From NCBI RefSeq assembly GCF_904849725.1, contig NC_058518.1:216578741-216642740 (forward strand): DNA of 64,000 bases, in the 5' to 3' direction. A program made the translations under genes and the position numbers. This document shows positions 54,180 to 64,000 of this stretch, piece after piece. The notes beneath the pieces were generated by a model, which was not told where the DNA came from, did no database searches, and saw only the letters and a program-made list of their open reading frames with translations. Every line of letters starts with the position of its first letter. Position 1 is the stretch's first letter. Origin of the DNA: Hordeum vulgare subsp. vulgare (Eukaryota; Streptophyta; Magnoliopsida; Poales; Poaceae).

Positions 54180-55787
54180 TGATACGTCTCAAACGTATCT
54201 ATAATTTTTGATGGTTTCACGCTGTTATCTTGCCAACTTTGGATGTTTTGTTTACCTTTTATATATTTTTTGGGACTAACATATTAATTCAGTGCCAAGT
54301 GCCAGTTCCTGTTTTTTCTGTATTTTTGACTCTTTTCTGATCTGATTTTGGAATGGAGTCCAAATGGAATAAAATCCCCGAAATAATTTTTTCCAGAACA
54401 GAAGAAGATCGGGAGGCTTGAGGGCCAAGGCAGGGGGCCCACAGGGAGCCCACAAGCCCTGTTGTCGTGGCCAGGGGGCCCTCGGGAACCAGGCTTGTGT
54501 CCTCCCTGGCGCTCCCCTGCCCTAGCTCTTTGGCCTATAAATTCCCTAAAAATCCAGAAAAAATCAGGGCATCCATGAAAACACTTTTCCGCCGCCGCAA
54601 GCTTCCGTTTCCGCGAGATCTCATCTGGACACCCTTCCCAGTGCCCTGCCGGAGGGGACTTTGGAGTTGGAGGGCTTCTACATCAACATCATCGCCTCTC
54701 CAATGACTCGTGAGTAGTCCACTTCAGACCTACGGGTCCGTAGTTAGTAGCTAGATGGCTTCTTCTCTCTCTTGGATCTTCAATACAAAGTTCTCCATGA
54801 TCTTCATGGATATCTATCCGATGTAATCCTCTTTGGCGGTGTGTTTGTCGAGATCCGATGAATTGTGGATTTGTGATCAGATTATCTATGAATTATATTT
54901 GAGTCTTTGCTGATTTCTTATATCCATGATTTGATATCCTTGTAAGTCTCTCCGAGTCTTGGGTTTTGTTTGGCCAACTAGATCTATGATTCTTGAAATG
55001 GGAGAAGTGCTTGGTTTTGGGTTCATACCGTGTGGTGACCTTTCCCAGTGACAGAAGGGGCAGCAAGGCACGCATCGTGTTGTTGCCATCAAGGGTAACA
55101 AGATGGGCTTTCATCATAGATTTGAGATTGTTCATCTACATCATGTCATCTTGCTTAAGGCGTTACTCTGTTCTTTTGGACTAAATACACTAGATGCATG
55201 CTAGATAGCGGTCGACGTGTGGAGTAACACTAGTAGATGTAGAAAGTATCGGTCTACTTGTTTTGGGCGTGATGCCTATATATATAATCATTGCCATAGA
55301 TAACGTCACGACTTTGCGCGGTTCTATCAATTGCTCGACAGTAATTCGTTCACTCACCGTCTACTTGCTTTCATGAGAGAAGCCACTAGTGAACACTACG
55401 GCCCCCGAGTCTATTCACAACTATCGTCACCACTTTCACTTTTACTTTGCTTTGTTTACTTTTTGCTTTCAGTTCTCACTTTCAAACAATCTATAAGGGA
55501 TTGACAACCCCTTCATAGCGTTGGGTGCAAGCTCTTTGTGTTTGTGCAGGTACTTGTGACTTGACGCGATCCTCCCCCCTGATCCATACCTTGGTTCTCA
55601 AAACTGAGGGAAATACTTACCACCACTGTGCTACATCACCCTTTCCTCTTCAAGGGGACACCAACGCAAGGCTCAAAGTCCGCGGGGAAATCCTTTGCAT
55701 ATTTGCCAAGGAAGTCCCTATAGGCATAGCCCGTAGCAGCAGGACTCCTGGCGCCGTTGTCAGGGAAGGTCTGTTGTCGCAGTAGCA
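54180..55787 (+). repeat. 3' LTR of the Sabrina-like element
   Basis: 1608 bp, close copy of 48515-50112, ending GTAGCA before CATAC. It includes the hairpin-TATA module and the internal primer-site-like sequence at 55749-55766. Confidence 0.92.
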
Positions 55788-55910
55788 CATACCCAAAGGA
55801 AATTCAAAGCAAATATTTTCAGTAGGTGCAGCAGGTTGAGGAGCAACTCTTTGTGCTTCCGTTCGAGGTGAAGATACCCCGAACAAGCCCCTCAAAGGAT
55901 TAGTATCCAT
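55788..55910 (-). pseudogene. gag: gag N-terminus of the Athila-like element
   Basis: ATG at 55910 (MDTNPLRGLFGVSS), then a short proline-rich stretch to FEFPLGM, where the younger element inserted. The frame joins the piece at 48514 once the insertion and one target duplication are removed. Confidence 0.85.
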
Positions 55911-55988
55911 AGTGACAAGTGACAACAAATTTCAGCACACTATATGAATGTTTCCTTACCAAGTTCCACTTACCAAAGGCGCTTCACT

Positions 55989-56005
55989 CCCCAGCAACGG
56001 CACCA
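55989..56005 (-). promoter_or_regulatory. Primer-binding site of the Athila-like element (tRNA-Asp type)
   Basis: Minus-strand TGGTGCCGTTGCTGGGG, 11 bases from the LTR end. One or two substitutions relative to the tRNA-Asp complement are visible. Confidence 0.85.
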
Positions 56006-56016
56006 GAAAAGAGTCT

Positions 56017-57410
56017 TGATGACCCACAAGTATAGGGGATCAATCGTAGTCCTTTTGATAAGTAAGAGTGTCGAACCCAACGAGGAGCAGAAGGATCTGA
56101 TAAGTGGTTTTCAGCAAGGTAAAATCTGCAGGCACTGAAATTGTCGGTAACAAGTGATTGTGTGGTGAGATGATTCGTAGCAAGCAACAAGTAACAAAAG
56201 TAGCAAAGGTGCAGCAAAGTGGCCCAATCCCTTTTGTAGCAAGGGACAAGCATGGACAAAGTCTTATAGGAGTAAAAACGCTCCCGAGGACACACTGGAA
56301 TTTCTATCATGCTAGTTTCATCATGTTCATATGATTCACGTTCGTTACTTTGATAGTTTGATATATGGGTGGATCGGCACTTACGAAGCAACGCATAAAC
56401 TACGGTTTAAGCTTCTGTCACTCTAGCAACCCATCATCTACTTATTACTTCCCAATGCCTTCCTCTAGGCCCAAATAATGGTGAAGTGTTATGTAGTCGA
56501 CGTTCACATAACATCACTAGAGGAAAAACAACATGCAACATATCAAAATACCGAACGAATACCAAATTCACATGACTACTATTAGCATGACTTATCCCAT
56601 GTCCTCAAGAACCAAAGTAACTACTCACAAAGCATAATCATAATCATGATCATAGAGGTAATGAGTAGCATAAAGGATCTGAACATAAACTCTTCCACCA
56701 AATAATCCAACTAGCATAAACTACAAATAGTAATCAACACTACTAGCAACCTTACAAGTACCAATCGGAGTCGCGAGACGGAGATTGGTTACAAGAGATG
56801 AACTAGGGTTTGGAGATGAGATGGTGCTGATGAAGATGTTGATGGTGACGAGTCCCCTCCGATGATAGGAGTGTTGGTGATGACGATGGCGACGATTTTC
56901 CCCTCCGAGAGGGAAGTTTCCCTCGCAGGATCATTCTGCGGGAGTTCTAGATTGGTTCTGCTCAAGTTCCGCCTCGTGGCAGCGGCGAACCCACGAAAAA
57001 GCTCTACTGTGATTTTTTTCCTCGACGAAACCCTCCATATAGCAAAAGAGGGGGGGGCAGTGGGCCAGTGCGCTGCCCACAAGCCCCCATGGCACGGCCT
57101 GGGGGGTGGTCGCGCCGTGTAGGCTTGTGGGCACCCCGTGGTGCCCCTCTGGCACTTCCTCGGCCCAGTATTTTTGATAAATTGCGAAAACAATCCCCGT
57201 TGATTTTCACGGCGTTTGGAGTTACGCAGAATAGGTATCTCAACTTTGCTCCACTTTCAGGCCAGAATTCCAGTTGCCGGTATTCTCCCTCTTCATGTAA
57301 ACCTTAAAAAATAAGAGAGAAAAGGTATAAGAATAGTACCGTGAAGTGAAATAACAGCCAAAGAAGTGATAAATATCAACATGGAAACATGATAAAAAAT
57401 GAACGTATCA
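56017..57410 (-). repeat. 5' LTR (right) of the Athila-like element
   Basis: 1394 bp, matches 40158-41674 but lacks about 120 bp near 56383. It has the better-preserved promoter hairpin (57075-57132, 11-bp perfect outer arms) and a TATATGG box at 57036-57042. Confidence 0.92.
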
Positions 57411-59825
57411 CGCGCCTCTGGCCATTCCCCTGCCCAGGCGAGAGCGTCGGCGGGCTCAGGAGACCGTGCCGCCCCCATTCCCAAACAAAGCGCCCGCGGA
57501 GAGGCTGCAATGGGAGCTGGCGGCGGCAGCTGCGGGGAGGCCGGCGACCTCTCCGGTTTTTGGCATCAGCAGCGAAGGGAGGGAGCTGGGAGTGCTCGAG
57601 GGGAGCAGCGCGAGCTAGGAGGAACCCAAGGGGAAGCTAGAGGTGAGGGGAAACCCCCCTGGTTGGCCTGGCTTGAGCGAAGGCCCCTGGTGGGCTTCGG
57701 CCATAGCATGGCAGGAGGAGGAGGAGGGCTTGGGGAGAGAGGACAGGCTCAAAAAGGAAGCCTGGGATGCTCACAAGGAAGGGGGAAGCAAGAGAGACTC
57801 GGGAGAGGGAAGATAAGAGAGTTAGGGGAAGGAAGGAACCTTGGAAGCTAGCTAGTGGGGGGAAATGGTTTGAACGGTCAAACGAAAGCTCTGAGACACA
57901 CTGGGACATCTTGGACCAGCTAGAAATGGACTGGAGGAAGGATACAAAGTTCACGGCACCCTTTCTGCACTCCAGGGAGGTGGCCACCACCCCACTTGGT
58001 GTCCTGGGCCACCCTTTGGCCAGACCAAGGTGTCAAACATACAAGGCATGCAGGCCACAAGGCACTGGTGAAGTTTGGCCCCAAGTGGAGCTGGTTTGAA
58101 TAGGTTTTGACTGGTGTTAAGTTTGCAACAGCAAACTTAGGGCTACTAATAAGGGCACTAACAGGAAAGATAATGGGGAAGAAGCATGTATAGCATCCTT
58201 AGGCATGGAAGGACTACATTACTGCAAAGTTTCAGCTCCAGCAAAGAAGTGTAACTAGCACTTGATGTACAAATCTACCTTTCAGCCATAATTCAACTTG
58301 AGGATGTGCTGCTCATTTTCTCCACATGAGCATGCCATCTCTTGGCTTAAAACAATGTCTTGGGATGCTAGGTGCCCGCTGGAAAGAGATGGGGGCTTTG
58401 GCTTAAGCAGAAGTGAAGCAAGAGGGGTAAAAAGGGTGGTTCCAAGGGTAAAATGGGGAGTAGTTACATGGAGCCTCTCTCCAATAATTGACCAGTGGCC
58501 ATGGAAATGTTATTGTAGGTAAAATTTAACTATGTGAAGGTGTGGTAGAAAGTTGAGCTCAAGGGTTAAAGTGGAAGAGGCCAAAGTAGCCAATAAAGTG
58601 AATGCACACAAGGTGTTTAATGAGTGGCAGAACAACCAGATGGACTTCTATGGCTATGAAACTTAACAGGATCAAATAATAGATAAAAATAAGCTTGGAC
58701 ACCAAGTTTGGGATTTTCTGGAGAAGGTTTCCAATGTAGACTTGGAAAACCCTTGAAATGGGTAGAAATGGCTTTCTGCTTACAATTTTATTCAAATCAA
58801 TTCCCACAAATCCAATATTTGGTGTGGTGCATTATTTGAGCATTAAGGCAAGCACAAAAAGTTTGGGATCAATTGGAGAAACTTTATAATGTAAAGTTTC
58901 CCAAAGTCACAAATTAACAGAGAGGGTTTTGGGGGGCTTGGGACAAGTTCTTTTATTCTACTTGATGCACCACTGGGTGTGGATGCATTATTGGAGTATG
59001 AGAACATGTCCACCAAATTTGACCACAATTGGAGACACTTGACAATGCACAGTTGCTCAAATTTGAATCTGGACAGATATGGTTTTAGAACAATTAGGGG
59101 AGACAAATCAACTTGGATTGAGATGAAACTTGCGAAGATCATCAAACATATCATAGGTGACATGCTGGAATTTTACTGGAATTTATTGATAATATTTCTT
59201 ATAGAAATATTCCAAAATATTGAAATAGGTAGGAAGGGTTTTGGAGGGGTTTGCCCAATATTTTGAACATGACCATGTGTTGAAACTCATATATATGGAA
59301 TAAATATACCCACTGAGTTTCCCTAAATTTTCTTAAATATTTTGAAAGCAATAAAAATAACTTTCCATCATAAGAGACCATTTCTGGCCTCACAGAAAGG
59401 CATTTAAATAAAATAATAAAAGAACTTTTAAAATAATAATATTGTGGTTTTTGGAAGACATTTTGATAATAGGTTTGAAATAAAATAATTGGTGCAAAAT
59501 AAATTTCCTAATTGGAGGACTTGTAGTACAAATCTCATCTGAGGGGTTTGAAAGGTTAATTCAAAGAAATGCTTTTTGGTGAAAATAATATTTGGTAAAA
59601 ATAGATACTGGTCCTAAACACATGTCATGATCATTAGGCAAGATAACATGGGCTAAGGAGGTGAGTTGGAGAATAACAAGAATTATTGAGAACCAACACA
59701 ATCATACGAGCAAGCAAGCAAACAACAGTCACTTCAAGCATCACAAGCTTTCACAAAAAAATTAAATTGGTCCTAATTTTTGAAATAAGCAAATTAGTTA
59801 GGAAGGCTAAACACAGGGTGTTACA
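57411..59825 (-). repeat. 5' LTR (right) of the non-autonomous gypsy element, second piece
   Basis: Begins with the second CGCGC and matches 31520-34002 of the left LTR to GTGTTACA. It includes the GC-rich block 57411-57730, whose ORFs are not genes. Confidence 0.9.
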
Positions 59826-59910
59826 ATAGCATGGATAATAAACGATTATCTTGAAACAGGAAATATAATAATAACTATTTTATTATTGCCTCTAGGGCAT
59901 ATTTCCAACA
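59826..59910 (-). repeat. Angela-like 3' LTR, first 85 bp
   Basis: Minus strand TGTTGGAAATATGCCCTAGA onward to CCATGCTAT, where the non-autonomous gypsy inserted. Confidence 0.93.
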
Positions 59911-59926
59911 CTCTCCCACTTGCACT
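59911..59926 (-). promoter_or_regulatory. Polypurine tract of the Angela-like element
   Basis: Minus-strand GTGCAAGTGGGAGAGT directly precedes the LTR start. Confidence 0.8.
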
Positions 59927-60015
59927 AGAGTCAATAATCTAGTCTCACATCTTCATGTGATTTACAGTGTAATGAATCTAACACCCATACAGTTCTGGTG
60001 TTGTTCATGCTTCGC

Positions 60016-60759
60016 TCATGGTAGAGGTTTAGTCAGCGGATCAGCAACATTCAGATCCGTGTGCACTTTGCAAATATTTATTTCCTCTCCTTCGACATAG
60101 TCGTGGATGACGTTGAAGCGTCGTTTGATGTGTCTAGTCCTCTTGTGAAACCTTGGTTCCTTGGCTAGATTAATGGCACCAGTGTTGTCATAGAACAGAG
60201 TTATTGGTTTTAGTGCGCTTGGCACAACCCCAAGATCTGTCATGAACTGCTTCATCCACACACCCTCCTTAGCCGCCTCTGAGGCTGCTATGTACTCCAC
60301 TTCGCATGTAGAATCAGCTACGACGCTTTGCTTGGAACTGCACCAGCTTACCGCACCCCCATTAAGAACATATATGTATCCGGTTTGTGACTTAGAGTCA
60401 TCCAGATCAATGTCAAAGCTTGCATCAACGTAACCCTTTACGACGAGCTCTTCGTCACCCCCGTAAACAAGAAACATTTCCTTAGTCCTTTTTAGGTACT
60501 TCAGAATATGCTTGACCGCCGCCCAGTGTTCCACTCCTGGATCACTTTGAAACCTGCAAGCCATACTTATGGCCAGGATGACATCCGGTCTTGTGCACAC
60601 CATTGCATACATGATAGACCCTATGGCTGAAGCATAGGGGACGACACTCATCTTTTCTCTATCTTCTGCAGTTACTGGACACTGAGTCTTACTCAACTGT
60701 ATACCTTGTAACACAGGCAAGAACCCCTTCTTGGATTGTTCCATTTTGAACTTCTTCAA
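60016..60759 (-). pseudogene. RNase H end of copia pol
   Basis: An open frame of 247 codons: MSVVPYASAIGSIMYAMVCTRPD marks the RT/RNase H connection, followed by the copia RNase H motifs GYVDASFDID (Asp), CEVEYIAASEAAKEGVWMK (Glu) and LFYDNTGAINLAKEP (Asp). HIKRRFNVIHDYVEGEEI and LTKPLP close the domain. It is the best-preserved part of this element, but it is fused to a broken RT upstream. Confidence 0.92.
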
Positions 60760-61538
60760 AACTTTATCAAGGTATGTGCTTTGTGAAAGTTCTATTAGGC
60801 GCCTCGATCTATCTCTATAGATCTTAATGCCTAATATGTTAGCAGCTTATCCTAGGTCTTTCATTGAAAAACTTTTGTTCAAGTAATCCTTTACGCTCTC
60901 CAAAAACTCCACATTGTTTCCAATCAGCAATATGTCATCCACATATAACATTAGAAACGCTATAGAGCTCCCACTCACTTTCTTGTAAATACAAGATCTC
61001 CCACAACTTGTATATACCCAAATGCCTTGAACACCTCATCAAAGCGTTTATTCCAACTCCGAGATGCTTGCACCAGTCCATAAATGGATCGCTGGAGCTG
61101 GCATACTTTGTCAGCATTCTATGGATCCACAAAACCTTCGGGTTGTATCATATACAACTATTCCCTAAGAAACCGGTTAAGGAACGTCGTTTTGACGTCC
61201 ATCTGCTAGATTTCATAATCTAAAAATGCATCTATTGCTAACATGATTGGGACGGACTTAAGCATCACTACGGGTGAGAATGTCTCATTGTAGTCAACTC
61301 CTTGAACTTGTGAAAAACCCTTTGCCACAAGTCGATCTTTATAAACGGTCACATTACCGTCTGCGTCTCTCTTCTTCTTAAAGGTCCATTTGTTCTGAAT
61401 AGCCTTGCGACCTTTAGGTAATACTTCCAAAGTCCACACTTTGTTTTCATACATAGATCCTATCTCGGATTTCATGGTCTCTAACCATTTGTTTAGAATA
61501 TGGGCCCACCATTGCTTCTCCATAACTCGCAGGCTCAT
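60760..61538 (-). pseudogene. pol: Reverse transcriptase of the copia element (many stops)
   Basis: Starts WLETMKSEIGSMYENKVWTL, then NKWTFKKKRDADGNV, YKDRLVAKGFSQVQGVDYNETFSPVV, and after a stop at 61206 the remains of the palm: the YVDD box is readable at 60934-60945 in one frame. Between 61205 and 60760 stops and small frameshifts occur every 20-60 bases, so this part is far more decayed than RNase H. Confidence 0.88.
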
Positions 61539-62811
61539 TGTTGTCTAACAACATGATAGACAAGACAGGATTCCCGTACCACTCGGGAGAAGTACGTGCT
61601 CTTGTCGACCTGCGAGGTCCGACAGTAACCTGATCTGAAGCTTCATGATCATCATCATTAGCTTCCTCTTCAATTGGTGTTGCCTCGACAGAAATTTCTT
61701 TCTGCCCTGCGCCACCATCTTGTTGAAGCAGAGCTTTTGTAACCTCATCAACTTTTATCTTCCTCCCACTCAATTCTTTGAGAGAAACTCTTTCTCAAGA
61801 AAAGCTTCGTTCTTAGCGACAAATACTTTGCCCTTGGATCTGAGATATAAGGTATACCCAACTCTCTCTTTTGGGTAACCTATGAAGACACACTTTTCCG
61901 CTTTGGGTTCCAGCTTTTCAGGCTGAAGCTTTTTGACATAAGCATCGCATCCCCAAACTTTAAGAAATGACAACTTTGGCTTCTTGCCATACCATAGCGC
62001 ATATGGTGTCGTCTCAACGAATTTTGATGGTGCCCTATTTAAACTGAATGCAGCTCGCTAATGCATAGCCCTAAAACGATAAGGGCAAATTAATAAGAGA
62101 CATCATAGATCGTGCCATATATAACAAAGTACGATTACGACGTTCGGACACACCATTACGCTCTGGTGTTCCAGGCGGTGTCAACTGTGTAACAATTCCA
62201 CATTGTCTTAAGTGAGCACCAAACTCGTAACTCAGATACTCTCCTCCTCGATCAGATCGTAGGAACTTGATCTTCTTGCTACGATAATTTTCAACTTCAC
62301 TCTGAAATTGCTTAAACTTTTGAAACGTTTCAGGCTTGTGCTTCATCAAGTAGATATAGACATACCTACTCAAATCGTCAATGAAGATGAGAAAATAACG
62401 ATATCCGCCGCGCGCCTCTATGCTCATTGGTCCGCACACATCAGTATGTATAATCTCCAATAAGTCACTTGCACTCTCCATTGTTCCAGAGAACGGATTC
62501 TTAGCCATCTTGCCCATGAGGCATGGTTCGCACGTGTCAAGTGATTCAAAATTAAGTGACTCCAAAAGTCCATCAGCATGGAGTTTCTTCATGCGCTTAA
62601 CACCAATATGACCTAAGCGGTAGTGCCACAAGAGAGTGGTGTTATCATTGTTAACTCTACATCTTTTGGTCTCAATGTTATGGATATGAGTGTCATCACA
62701 ATCGAGATTCAATATGAACAAAACCCTCACATTGGGTGCATGACCATAACAGATATTACTTATATAAATAGAACAACCATTATTCTCATACTTAAATGAG
62801 TAACCGTCTCT
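61539..62811 (-). pseudogene. Integrase of the copia element
   Basis: Zinc region WHYRLGHIG...CEPCLMGKM is intact. The core has IIHTDVCGPMS (Asp), LRSDRGGEYLS (Asp) and NGVSERRNRTL (Glu), all catalytic residues kept in the open frame 62730-62071. The C-terminal region continues in other frames: FLKVWGCDAYVKKLQPEKLEPK (61973-61770) and RRSTRARTSPEWYG (61773-61447). Breaks lie at about 62070, 61770 and 62811. Confidence 0.9.
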
Positions 62812-63162
62812 CTATAAACAAGATCCAAATATAATGTTCATGCTCAACGCGGGCACTAAATAACAATTATTTAAGTTCATAACTAATCCTGATGGTAACT
62901 GAAGTGAGACCGTGCCGACGGCGATCGCATCAACCTTGGAACCATTTCCCACACGCATCGTCACTTCATCTTTCGCCAGCCTTCGTTTATTCCACAGTTC
63001 CTGTTTCGAGTTGCAAATGTGAGCAACAGAACCGGTATCAAATACCCAGGCACTACTACGAGAGTTGGTGAGGTACACATCAATAACATGTATATCAAAT
63101 ATACCTTGTTTGGCGTTGGCCGCCTTCTTATGGCCAGATACTTGGGGCAGTTGCGCTTCCAA
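62812..63162 (-). pseudogene. Protease of the copia element
   Basis: WVFDTGSVAHICNS carries the D-T-G active site (63019-63039). VTMRVGNGSKVDAIAVGTVSL and the conserved NLNNCYLVPALSMNI follow. A stop at 62809 separates it from integrase; a frameshift joins it to gag on the other side. Confidence 0.9.
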
Positions 63163-63973
63163 TAACTAGTACCCTTGCAATAATAGCACTCAGTTTCCGG
63201 CTTAGGCCCATCCTTCGGTTTGTTCGTCATAGGGGCAATAGTTTTGCCACTCTTCTTGGAGTTACCCTTATTTCCTTTGCCACTCTTCTTGGAGTTACCC
63301 TTCTTTCCTTTGCCATTCTTCTTGAAAATATTGGTCTTATTGACCATCAACACTTGATGTTCTTTCTGGATTTCTGACTCAGCGACTTTCAGCATCGCAA
63401 ATACCTCGCGGGTGACTTATTCATCCCTTGCATGTTATAGTTCAACATGAAACTCTTGTAGCTAGGTGGCAGTGATTGAAGAATTCTGTCAGTGATAGCT
63501 TCTTGCGGGAGAGCGATCCCCAGCTCAGCTAAACAGTTTGAGTACCCAGACATTTTAAGCACATGTTCACTAACAAACGAATTCTCCTCCATTTTGCAAG
63601 CATAGAATTTATCGGAGGTCTCATACCTCTCGGTCCAGGCATTCTTCTCAAATATAAACTTCAACTCCTGGAACATCTCATATGCTCCATGACGTTCAAA
63701 ACATCGTTGAAGTCCCGGTTCTAAGCCATACAAAACTGCACATTGAACTAGTGAGTAGTCATCCTTACGAGCTTGCCAAGCGTTCAAAAAATCTTGGTCA
63801 GCCGTAGCGGGTGGTTCATCTCCTAGCGTTGCATCAAGAACATAATTCTTTTGCCCAGCTTGAAAGATAAGCCTCAGATTTCGAGCCCAGTCTACAAAGT
63901 TACTACCATCATCTTTCAGCTTAGCTTTCTCTAAGAACGTATTGAAACTCAAGGTTGCTACTACGCGAACCAT
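63163..63973 (-). pseudogene. gag: gag of the copia element
   Basis: ATG at 63973 (MVRVVATLSFNTFLEKAKL). The gag capsid-like domain includes NFVDWARNLRLIF and ETSDKFYACKMEENSFVSEHV. A frameshift near 63395 moves the frame to 63395-62961, where KVAESEIQKEHQVLMVNKT is followed by a Lys/Gly-rich duplication (GKGNKGNSKKSGK type, twice) and a zinc knuckle CYYCKGTSYWKRNC whose His position is Tyr. The knuckle should therefore not bind zinc normally. Confidence 0.9.
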
Positions 63974-64000
63974 TGATCTACAACATAAAATTTTGCAAAG

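Larger units (their letters stand above)
48515..55787 (+). mobile_element. Athila-related non-autonomous gypsy element (Sabrina-like), gag-protease only
   Basis: LTRs 48515-50112 and 54180-55787 read TGATACGTCTC...GTAGCA. The target duplication is CGTAC (48510-48514) / CATAC (55788-55792), a single transition at a CpG. The internal 4067 bp hold a tRNA-Asp-like primer site, one gag-protease frame and then 2.7 kb without RT, RNase H or integrase. It must have relied on proteins of a related element. Family name from memory, tentative. It is the youngest insertion here, since it lies inside level 2b. Confidence 0.92.
40158..57410 (-). mobile_element. Athila-like Ty3/gypsy element (Fatima-like), interrupted in gag
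   Basis: LTRs 40158-41674 and 56017-57410 read TGATACGT...GGGTCATCA on the minus strand. The target duplication CGCGC is perfect (40153-40157, 57411-57415). In minus-strand order it has a tRNA-Asp-type primer site, gag, protease, RT, RNase H, integrase, an extra ORF with its own upstream promoter-like region, and a purine tract. The family name is from memory of the LTR start TGATACGTCCATTTTGCATC and is tentative. All pol frames are broken and the RT active site is altered. Confidence 0.93.
29041..59825 (-). mobile_element. Non-autonomous long-LTR gypsy element, interrupted by other elements
   Basis: LTRs of about 4.96 kb (29041-34002 and 37659-40157 plus 57416-59825) flank a 3.66-kb internal region. 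Read on the minus strand, LTRs start TGTAACACCC and end GGTCCCCACA. A tRNA-iMet-type primer site lies beside the right LTR and a purine tract beside the left one, which fixes the orientation. The target duplication is ATAGT (29036-29040) / ATAGC (59826-59830) in the Angela LTR. No gag-pol motif is found inside, so movement must have depended on another element's proteins. Its right LTR hosts the Athila-like element. Confidence 0.9.
59826..64000 (-). mobile_element. Angela/BARE-1-like Ty1/copia element, right part (runs off the window)
   Basis: On the minus strand: gag (from 63973), protease, integrase, RT, RNase H, purine tract and LTR start TGTTGGAAATATGCCC (59910). Integrase before RT is the copia order. 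The LTR continues at 29040-27716. The 5' LTR and primer site lie beyond 64000. Confidence 0.93.

Overview
The window is a stack of nested transposable elements from a large grass genome, most probably a Triticeae species (wheat, Aegilops, barley or rye type). The reasons are a copia LTR beginning TGTTGGAAATATGCCC (Angela/BARE-1/WIS type), Athila-like gypsy elements with tRNA-Asp-type primer sites (they resemble Fatima- and Sabrina-type families from memory, not searched), and a CACTA element whose ends carry ACTAATGGCGCACC-type subterminal repeats. I see no intact host gene, rRNA gene, true tRNA gene or CRISPR array.

The layout, read as nesting levels, is as follows. Level 0: an Angela-like copia element on the minus strand. 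Its coding region fills 59911-64000 and runs off the window. Its 3' LTR is visible in two pieces, 59826-59910 and 27716-29040. Level 1a: a plus-strand chromovirus-type gypsy element with about 5.2-kb LTRs (1-27715, start outside the window), which appears to sit in that LTR. Level 2a: a 12.3-kb CACTA DNA transposon (1241-13536, TSD CTA) in the 5' LTR of the gypsy element; the uninterrupted 3' LTR at 24250-24260 is its empty site. Level 1b: a minus-strand non-autonomous gypsy element with about 5-kb LTRs (29041-59825, TSD ATAGT/ATAGC), in the same Angela LTR. Level 2b: a minus-strand Athila-like gypsy element (40158-57410, TSD CGCGC) in the right LTR of 1b. Level 3: a plus-strand Athila-related non-autonomous gypsy element (48515-55787, TSD CGTAC/CATAC) in the gag gene of 2b.

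The CACTA element has the richest gene content, all on the minus strand. It carries a TNP2 transposase broken by a nonsense codon set and an internal deletion. It also has a multi-exon second gene whose C-terminal half resembles an Ulp1-type (C48) protease fold, and a small ORF with an RNase H1 N-terminal hybrid-binding domain plus a membrane tail. Between these lies captured host DNA that includes the first exons and introns of a GH51 alpha-L-arabinofuranosidase gene.

The LTR elements are mostly dead: nearly every gag-pol frame has TAG/TGA codons and frameshifts. One exception is an uninterrupted 138-codon ORF between pol and the 3' LTR of the Athila-like element. It is preceded by a hairpin-plus-TATA region that copies the layout of the element's LTR promoter. 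The less usual structures are this internal promoter module, tRNA-like A/B-box modules in the long LTR and in the CACTA element, a duplicated primer-binding site incorporated into an LTR, and the captured GH51 fragment.
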